Shown piece after piece: positions 6,409 to 11,868 of a stretch of DNA of 11,868 bases. The stretch's first letter is position 1, and each line of letters opens with the position of its first letter. The stretch spans positions 1 through 11,868 of the forward strand of contig JAGHBT010000277.1 in NCBI GenBank assembly GCA_021160845.1, in the 5' to 3' direction. The notes below the pieces were generated by a model. That model was not told where the DNA came from. It saw nothing but the letters and a program-made list of their open reading frames with translations, and made no database searches. The DNA is from a bacterium (lineage in GTDB: Bacteria; Krumholzibacteriota; Krumholzibacteriia; Krumholzibacteriales; WJIX01). The translations under genes and the position numbers were made by a program.

Positions 6409-6427
6409 AGGTCGGCGAGGCAGCGCC

Positions 6428-9400
6428 GTGGAACACAAAAACGTAAAGAATTTGCTTTTAAGAGGACTGTTTAAAAGGAATCCCCTTTTTTCCCTGCTAT
6501 GTATTATTCTGTATTTGTATCCGGTTAGCATTTTCGCCGAAATTCCGCCGGTTGGCGAATCTGTTTCAAGCCAGTCATACGCTACCTATTCTTCTGATGG
6601 AAACAGCTACGCGGTTTTTTCTAACGAAGTAGTTCTCGATATTCTGCCTGCATTTGCCCCAATTGTTTTACCCAACGGAAGTATTTCCTATCCCGCGGAA
6701 ATTGATTCAGCATTCAGTCTGCAAAAGGTAACCTTCCCTTTCACTATAACAAATGCCGGTAACGCCCAGGATGCGTATAATCTGAACATTATCCAGCTGC
6801 CTTCATCTGACTTTTTGTTCACGGCGACAGTTCTTTACAGGGACGATGATAGTGATGGAATGGTAGATCCCGGCGAGCAAATAATTGACTTGATTGATCC
6901 TGTCACTCCCTCTGAAACAGTCGCGGTTGTTCTTGAAGCTGAGTGGCGGGGGGGGCTTGCGGGGGGCGAAACAGCGTATTTGAATATTGAAGCGGTGTCA
7001 ACGGGTGATGCAGAGAAGGTCGATTCGGATAATATCGTCAGGGTAGTAGCAAGGGAAGAAGCTCGAATACCCCTTGTGATGAATTCCGACAGAGCGAATG
7101 TTATGCCGGAAGACACGGTAACATTTACCATTAATTACTCGAATGAGGGCGACAGAGGGGCGACAGAAGTAATAATCACCGATTTTGTTGATTACAGTGG
7201 CAATGCCGATAACACTGAATTTATATTGGGGTCTGTTGTTTCCACTCTGCCGGCTGAAATTGAATATTATGATATTTTATCTTCAAACTGGGTTGGGGTG
7301 CCTCCCCCGGCCGGCGACATAAAGGGGGTGCGGCTGAAGTTAGATTATTTGCCTCCGGATGCGGCGGCGAGTTTGTCATTTATGATCAGGGTTAATGGGG
7401 ATCATGAAAGCGGAGAGATCTTCAACTCCTCCTTCGCGGACTATAGGGGTGGGGATTCTATGGGTTACCAGGTTTATTCGAATGAAATTTCCGTTTTTGT
7501 GGGACGGATTAGTTCAATTTTCATAGGTCCTTTGGGAAATCCGATGGCGGAAAAGGGAAACGGTGAAGATATAGTTACTATGAATATTAATGAAAGTAAT
7601 ACGAGTTATACCTTTTGGCACGAAGTCTTAAGCGATGGAAATTTTGTTGATACATTGGCGGTTTCCCTTTCCGACTCCATTCTTGTTCCTTATCAGTGGG
7701 GGGTGGAGTTTATTGACTCGAATGGGGTTCGGATTATCGAGGGCTCGGATTATACAGCGGTTATAGGAGCGCTCGGGGTTGGAGAAAGTGTAAAATTGGG
7801 GCTGAGGTTTAACGCGACACCGGAAATCTTCAGAAGCTTTACAGGGAACCGGCTGGGGCTTAAAGTGGAAGCCCGTTCACTCTTTGACATTAGTTCAAGG
7901 GATATAGTCACCGATCTTTTAGTCAAAGCGGATTTGCCCCTCATTTCAGTTCAACAATCGATCAAAGAGCCGGTCGCGTCGATTGGGGATGTTTTGAGCT
8001 GTATTCTTACGGTAAATAATCTTACGGAAAAGACATTAGTCGATAGTCTGGTTGTAGTGGAAACCCTTTGTCCCGGGCTTGGTTACGCGGGAGGAAGTAT
8101 CGAGCCGTCAATTGATGGTAACAGACTTTACTGGAAGATTGCCAGTTTGGAAGCGGGCGAAAAGAAACAAATAATATTCAGAATGAGAGTCAAGGCTGGT
8201 CAGCAGCGGGGAAATCTTGTCAATTCAGCTTCCGTATTGGGGGTGTCCGAATATGGAGAGAAAACATCGGCGGGGCCGGCGGTGGTTTCAATAAAGATTG
8301 TCGAGGGGATTTTCACAAGAAAGGGAATTATAACAGGGAATGTATTTATTGACTCTGACAGCAGCGGCAGCCGCGATAGGGGTGAGGCGGGTGTAGCTGG
8401 AGTTTCCGTGTTCATGGAGAATGGGACATATAGTATTACTGATTCATCTGGGGCATATTCAATTCCGGGTCTTATTGAGGGGACTCATGTCTTGAGAATT
8501 GATCCTGAATCGTTGCCTGATTCCTTGGTTCCGCGTGAGAGTGGACATTTTGGAATGGGAGTCGGTGGCGAGGAAATTGTGAATTTGGCCCCTTCGGGTA
8601 TCCGCCGTATTGATTTTCCTCTCGGTGTTAAAATAAATACGAGGAGGAAAGATCTCTCCGCTGCCTACAGGGGGGATACAATACAGGTGGTCCCGAAGGG
8701 GGAAAATACTGGAATGGAGGATTCTCTCAGGACCGCTTCGCTCTCGCGGGGCGTCACGATTATTGATAATAGGGAAGACGTCCGTGATGGAAAAGATAAA
8801 ATGGATGTTCAGAAAGAATATACAGCGATGACATTTCAAGATTCACATTTTGATCCGGGGAGCGCTATTCTCAGAGAAATCCCTCTCGCCAGAGTGGCTG
8901 CTTTGTCAGTGTGGTTAAGAGAACATCCCGGGTGGAATATATTCATAGAAGGTTATACCGACAGTATTCCAATAGTTACCGAGGAGTTTCCGTCAAATCT
9001 TGAGTTGTCTCTTGCTCGTGCCCGTTCGGCATTTCAATTATTCAGGATGAATGGAATCGGTGAAAAAAAGATGGATTATACGGGGAAGGGAGCAAGGGAA
9101 CCCTTGCGTTCAAACAGTACCCGGGAGGGAAGAGCGGCGAATAGGAGAGTGGAGGTTAAAATTATTCCACCGGAGGGTTCCGCGGAGGACGATCCCGGGA
9201 TTGAAAGAGTTTTGAATGATACAAAGAGCATAGGGACATTGTTATCCCGTGATGCCGGGGTGTGTTCGAAAATTGTAAAGCCGGAGGAAGGGCGCCTATT
9301 CAGACAAAGTGACAGGATAGAGGTTGAGGTAGTTTCCGTGCTGGGTTCTCTTGTGGATCTTTACATAAATAATATTCCTGTGGGGAAAGAAAAGATTGGA

Positions 9401-11868
9401 AGGAAGGAGATCGATATAAGGAAAGGAACCGTAGTTCATGTCTTTTATGGCGTAAAGATAGATCCGGGTAAAAACGAATTGCTGGTTGTTTCCAAAAGGC
9501 ATGGAGGGGAAAAGAAAATCTGTGTAAGACATGTATATCTTGCAGGGAATCCGGTTGAAATAATTCCCGAAAGAGCGAAGGTTACCATCCCCGCTGATGG
9601 AAAGAGCTCCGGGGAGCTTGTGTTCCTGGTCAGGGATAAAAATGGGCTCGCTGTGAGAGACGGAATTTTTGTTGATGTGGAAGGGCCGGACTGGATGCTT
9701 AAAGGTATGGATATCAACCCGCACAGAAATGGCACACAGGTTGTAACAACAAACGGCAAGGTTGCTTTGAATATTCTTCCCTCAAGGGAGGCAAAAAAGA
9801 CAAGGATATCGCTCCGGCATGACGACATTTCCGCCGGCGCGTTCGTTTTCTACGAGTCGTTCCTCCGTGACTGGTTTCTACTCGGATACGGGGAGATGGA
9901 TGTCGGAACGAGCAATGTAACGGGAGGTGGCAGTACTGACCGTTCGGGGAAATATTACCACGACGGGCTCTTCGCTGAAGGAAAGATTGCGTTGTATGGT
10001 CAAGGGGAAATAGCTCAGGGACATCTTATGACGGTTGCCGTCGATACGCATCCGCTTCGGTATGACAAACTGCTCGACCGGATTGAACCCGAAAAACTCT
10101 ATCCAATATACGGTGACGCAAGCCAACTAAAATTTAATTCGTCTTCGAGGTGCGGAACCTATGTGAAAATGGAACATAAGAGATACTCGGCTATGTTCGG
10201 CGATTTCAAAACAGAGTTGGGCGGGATGGAATTTACCCGTTATGAAAGGACTTTTACAGGTTTTCAGGGTAAAGCAGAATTCGACGGTGGAAGTATAAAT
10301 ACTTTTATTACCAGAACTGATCAGGTTACGTATCAGGAAGAAATTCCGGCTGACGGAACGAGTGGATTCTATTTCCTTAAGAATTATCCCCTTATAGAGA
10401 ACAGTGAGAAAATAAGAATAGAAGTACGCGACAGGTACCGTCCTGAAAAAATAATCAAGGTCGACTATAAAACGATAAACAGGGATTACGATATTAACTA
10501 TAACGACGGCAGCGTCCTGTTCAAGGAACCCTTACGCGCCGTTGATAAAAATCTGAACCCGGCAGTGATAATTATCAGTTACGAGTGTGCGGATTCTAAG
10601 GATAATAATTTCATATTAGGAGCGAGATCTTCGGTTAACATAACTGACGGTTTAAAAGCGGGGGTTACCGCTCTTCTCGAAGAGGAAGGGGTGGAAAATT
10701 CGTCACTTGTCGGAGTTGATTTGAAGGGGAAAATACTTCCACGGGTAGAGATAGAGAGCGAGTTTGCTCACAGTGAAAAGTTTCTTCTTGGCGCGGGCGA
10801 CGCCTTCAGGGTTGGATGTAAAGGACAAAAAGGTGATTTCCTGTCGTGGAATGCTTACTATCGAAAAATAGACAAGACCTTTTTCAATCCTTCCTTTTCA
10901 GGAGGGAAGACTGAACTTGGCAGTAAAAAGTATGGATTAGGGATTAACTGGAGGTTAAACAGAAAATTCGCCTTGAAGACAATTGGGTTCACGCAAAAGT
11001 TTATGGAAAGGGATGAGAAAAAGGAATATTTGGATCTAGTGGGTGTTTACACGGTAGATTCCTTCAGTGGCAAGGCCGGCCTGGCGGATATTTCTCACAG
11101 CGACATGACAATCCCCGGGCACTCAGCGGTTATGATGATGACATCACTCTCGTCAGAGAAAGCGGGGATCAGTGGGGAACTGAGATATGATCAGAAATTA
11201 TCCGGGAGGGAAATAGAGGAATATCCCAACCGTCTTGAGGCTGCATTATCCCGAAGGCTCTGGAAAAAAGTCAGTGCTGAATTAATCCATGAATACCGTA
11301 CCGGAAGCAGAAGCGGCGCACGACACAGAACACGGCTCGGTATTGAATCGAAGATAAGTGACAAACTTAACCTCTTTTCACGCTACAGTCTCGAAGGGGC
11401 GATGAGTGGCGAGCGTGGGCAAGCGACAATAGGGTTTAAAAACCGTTTCAGCCTTTCCGATGATCTTGGGGGAACATTCTCGGCTGAAAGGCTTAAGACC
11501 GTTTCAGGCGTGGACAATAATGATTTTACCTCTTTGGCTCTCTCCTGTAATTACACTCCTGCAGAAAAGGATTACCGGCTTAAAGGCGACTATGAAATCA
11601 GGTTTGATAAGGAGCGTACAAAACATCTCTTTTCTATTGGCGGTATTAAGAGAATGGATGATAGGTGGTCGGGACTTACAAAGGGCGACATATGGTTTTC
11701 CGATGAGGCGAATGGAGTTGACAGGGTGAAAGCGAATTCAACCATGGGGTTGTCTCTGCGTCCTGAATCAGCGGACGCGCTTGTTCTGCTGGCATTTCTA
11801 AAAACGAGATATGAAAAAAACAGTCCCGCCCATCCCGATGCCGTCGACAAGGAGCTTCTCCTGTCCTC
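6428..11868 (+). CDS. Giant DUF11 / SdrD-B / OmpA-like / beta-barrel outer-membrane protein (partial, 3' end cut)
   Basis: The frame stays open for 1813 codons and runs off the window. The GTG start has GAGG seven bases upstream and opens a signal peptide (charged residues 1-18, hydrophobic ~20-36, cleavage likely after FA at 37). Domains in order are: an N-terminal SNEVV module like that of the 900-residue protein; a NEW3-like module with loop DDDSDGMVDPGE (near 140); DUF11-like modules (~211-354 and ~507-624); an SdrD-B-type module (GNVFID at 637-642, ending ~695); and an OmpA-like domain (~799-913) with GYTD (Asp845), LSLARA (Arg864) and NRRVEV (905-910), including the Asp and Arg that contact peptidoglycan in known members. 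Ig-like segments follow (~950-1135, one Big_1-like). Next come YPIYGDAS (1225-1232) and GDFKT (from 1258), then alternating amphipathic strands from ~1395 to the edge that look like an outer-membrane barrel. It probably spans or anchors in the outer membrane and grips the cell wall. Similar architectures are known from large uncharacterised surface proteins. The function is not established. Confidence 0.94.
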   Translation, partial: MEHKNVKNLLLRGLFKRNPLFSLLCIILYLYPVSIFAEIPPVGESVSSQSYATYSSDGNSYAVFSNEVVLDILPAFAPIVLPNGSISYPAEIDSAFSLQKVTFPFTITNAGNAQDAYNLNIIQLPSSDFLFTATVLYRDDDSDGMVDPGEQIIDLIDPVTPSETVAVVLEAEWRGGLAGGETAYLNIEAVSTGDAEKVDSDNIVRVVAREEARIPLVMNSDRANVMPEDTVTFTINYSNEGDRGATEVIITDFVDYSGNADNTEFILGSVVSTLPAEIEYYDILSSNWVGVPPPAGDIKGVRLKLDYLPPDAAASLSFMIRVNGDHESGEIFNSSFADYRGGDSMGYQVYSNEISVFVGRISSIFIGPLGNPMAEKGNGEDIVTMNINESNTSYTFWHEVLSDGNFVDTLAVSLSDSILVPYQWGVEFIDSNGVRIIEGSDYTAVIGALGVGESVKLGLRFNATPEIFRSFTGNRLGLKVEARSLFDISSRDIVTDLLVKADLPLISVQQSIKEPVASIGDVLSCILTVNNLTEKTLVDSLVVVETLCPGLGYAGGSIEPSIDGNRLYWKIASLEAGEKKQIIFRMRVKAGQQRGNLVNSASVLGVSEYGEKTSAGPAVVSIKIVEGIFTRKGIITGNVFIDSDSSGSRDRGEAGVAGVSVFMENGTYSITDSSGAYSIPGLIEGTHVLRIDPESLPDSLVPRESGHFGMGVGGEEIVNLAPSGIRRIDFPLGVKINTRRKDLSAAYRGDTIQVVPKGENTGMEDSLRTASLSRGVTIIDNREDVRDGKDKMDVQKEYTAMTFQDSHFDPGSAILREIPLARVAALSVWLREHPGWNIFIEGYTDSIPIVTEEFPSNLELSLARARSAFQLFRMNGIGEKKMDYTGKGAREPLRSNSTREGRAANRRVEVKIIPPEGSAEDDPGIERVLNDTKSIGTLLSRDAGVCSKIVKPEEGRLFRQSDRIEVEVVSVLGSLVDLYINNIPVGKEKIGRKEIDIRKGTVVHVFYGVKIDPGKNELLVVSKRHGGEKKICVRHVYLAGNPVEIIPERAKVTIPADGKSSGELVFLVRDKNGLAVRDGIFVDVEGPDWMLKGMDINPHRNGTQVVTTNGKVALNILPSREAKKTRISLRHDDISAGAFVFYESFLRDWFLLGYGEMDVGTSNVTGGGSTDRSGKYYHDGLFAEGKIALYGQGEIAQGHLMTVAVDTHPLRYDKLLDRIEPEKLYPIYGDASQLKFNSSSRCGTYVKMEHKRYSAMFGDFKTELGGMEFTRYERTFTGFQGKAEFDGGSINTFITRTDQVTYQEEIPADGTSGFYFLKNYPLIENSEKIRIEVRDRYRPEKIIKVDYKTINRDYDINYNDGSVLFKEPLRAVDKNLNPAVIIISYECADSKDNNFILGARSSVNITDGLKAGVTALLEEEGVENSSLVGVDLKGKILPRVEIESEFAHSEKFLLGAGDAFRVGCKGQKGDFLSWNAYYRKIDKTFFNPSFSGGKTELGSKKYGLGINWRLNRKFALKTIGFTQKFMERDEKKEYLDLVGVYTVDSFSGKAGLADISHSDMTIPGHSAVMMMTSLSSEKAGISGELRYDQKLSGREIEEYPNRLEAALSRRLWKKVSAELIHEYRTGSRSGARHRTRLGIESKISDKLNLFSRYSLEGAMSGERGQATIGFKNRFSLSDDLGGTFSAERLKTVSGVDNNDFTSLALSCNYTPAEKDYRLKGDYEIRFDKERTKHLFSIGGIKRMDDRWSGLTKGDIWFSDEANGVDRVKANSTMGLSLRPESADALVLLAFLKTRYEKNSPAHPDAVDKELLLS
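6948..6966 (+). repeat. Two poly-G tracts inside the giant gene
   Basis: A run of eight G (6948-6955) and a run of six G (6961-6966) are five bases apart, encoding a Gly-rich turn (W-R-G-G-L-A-G-G-E) near residue 175. Long G runs early in surface-protein genes can slip during replication and switch the gene off and on. The frame here is intact. Confidence 0.6.

Noticed and set aside
8459..10126. Several minus-strand open frames of 80-140 residues
   Set aside because: All are antisense to the giant gene, have no ribosome sites, and give low-complexity or unnatural products.
6428..11868. A frameshift or break in the giant gene
   Set aside because: Motif positions checked at residues 637, 845, 864, 905, 1225 and 1258 all fall in the same frame as the GTG start, and no stop was met up to the edge.

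Overview
The window looks like chromosomal DNA of a Gram-negative bacterium of moderate GC content. A very large secreted protein combines an OmpA-like peptidoglycan-binding domain with a long beta-strand-rich C-terminus typical of an outer-membrane barrel, so an outer membrane is implied. The mix of DUF11/NEW3-type repeat proteins, a lysine-rich-tailed group III-like phosphofructokinase and a two-repeat DUF6982-like protein would suit a candidate phylum near the FCB group or the former Deltaproteobacteria. That placement is inference; no marker gene in the window fixes the lineage.

Layout. Bases 1-637 are mostly non-coding: an AT-rich start, a strong intrinsic terminator (91-148) ending a plus-strand transcript that begins at or beyond the left edge, then about 330 bases without a credible gene and a doubtful 43-residue ORF (481-612). 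A small two-repeat protein follows (638-1036). The 6-phosphofructokinase gene lies on the minus strand (2320-1166). A 560-base divergent intergenic region (2321-2881) carries back-to-back promoter candidates around a perfect palindrome, a doubtful small minus-strand ORF, and a hairpin-rich stretch that could be a regulatory leader.

From 2882 to the right edge, three plus-strand genes all encode secreted proteins with DUF11-type or related beta-sandwich modules: a 162-residue single-module protein, a 900-residue multi-repeat protein almost devoid of lysine, and a giant protein (1813 codons, cut by the window edge) with signal peptide, DUF11-like modules, an SdrD-B-type module, an OmpA-like domain, Ig-like domains, a conserved YPxYGDxS/GDFxT block and a barrel-like C-terminus. 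A 14-bp perfect hairpin and an AT-rich inverted repeat with a TATAAT box separate the second and third genes, so the giant gene may be partly uncoupled from the first two.

Working model (inference): the giant protein is anchored at the outer membrane by its barrel and tethered to peptidoglycan by its central OmpA domain. The 162- and 900-residue proteins are exported partners that share modules with it and may form a surface layer, fibre or adhesive coat. This three-gene cassette is the most interesting content of the window. The phosphofructokinase and the 638-1036 gene look unrelated to it.
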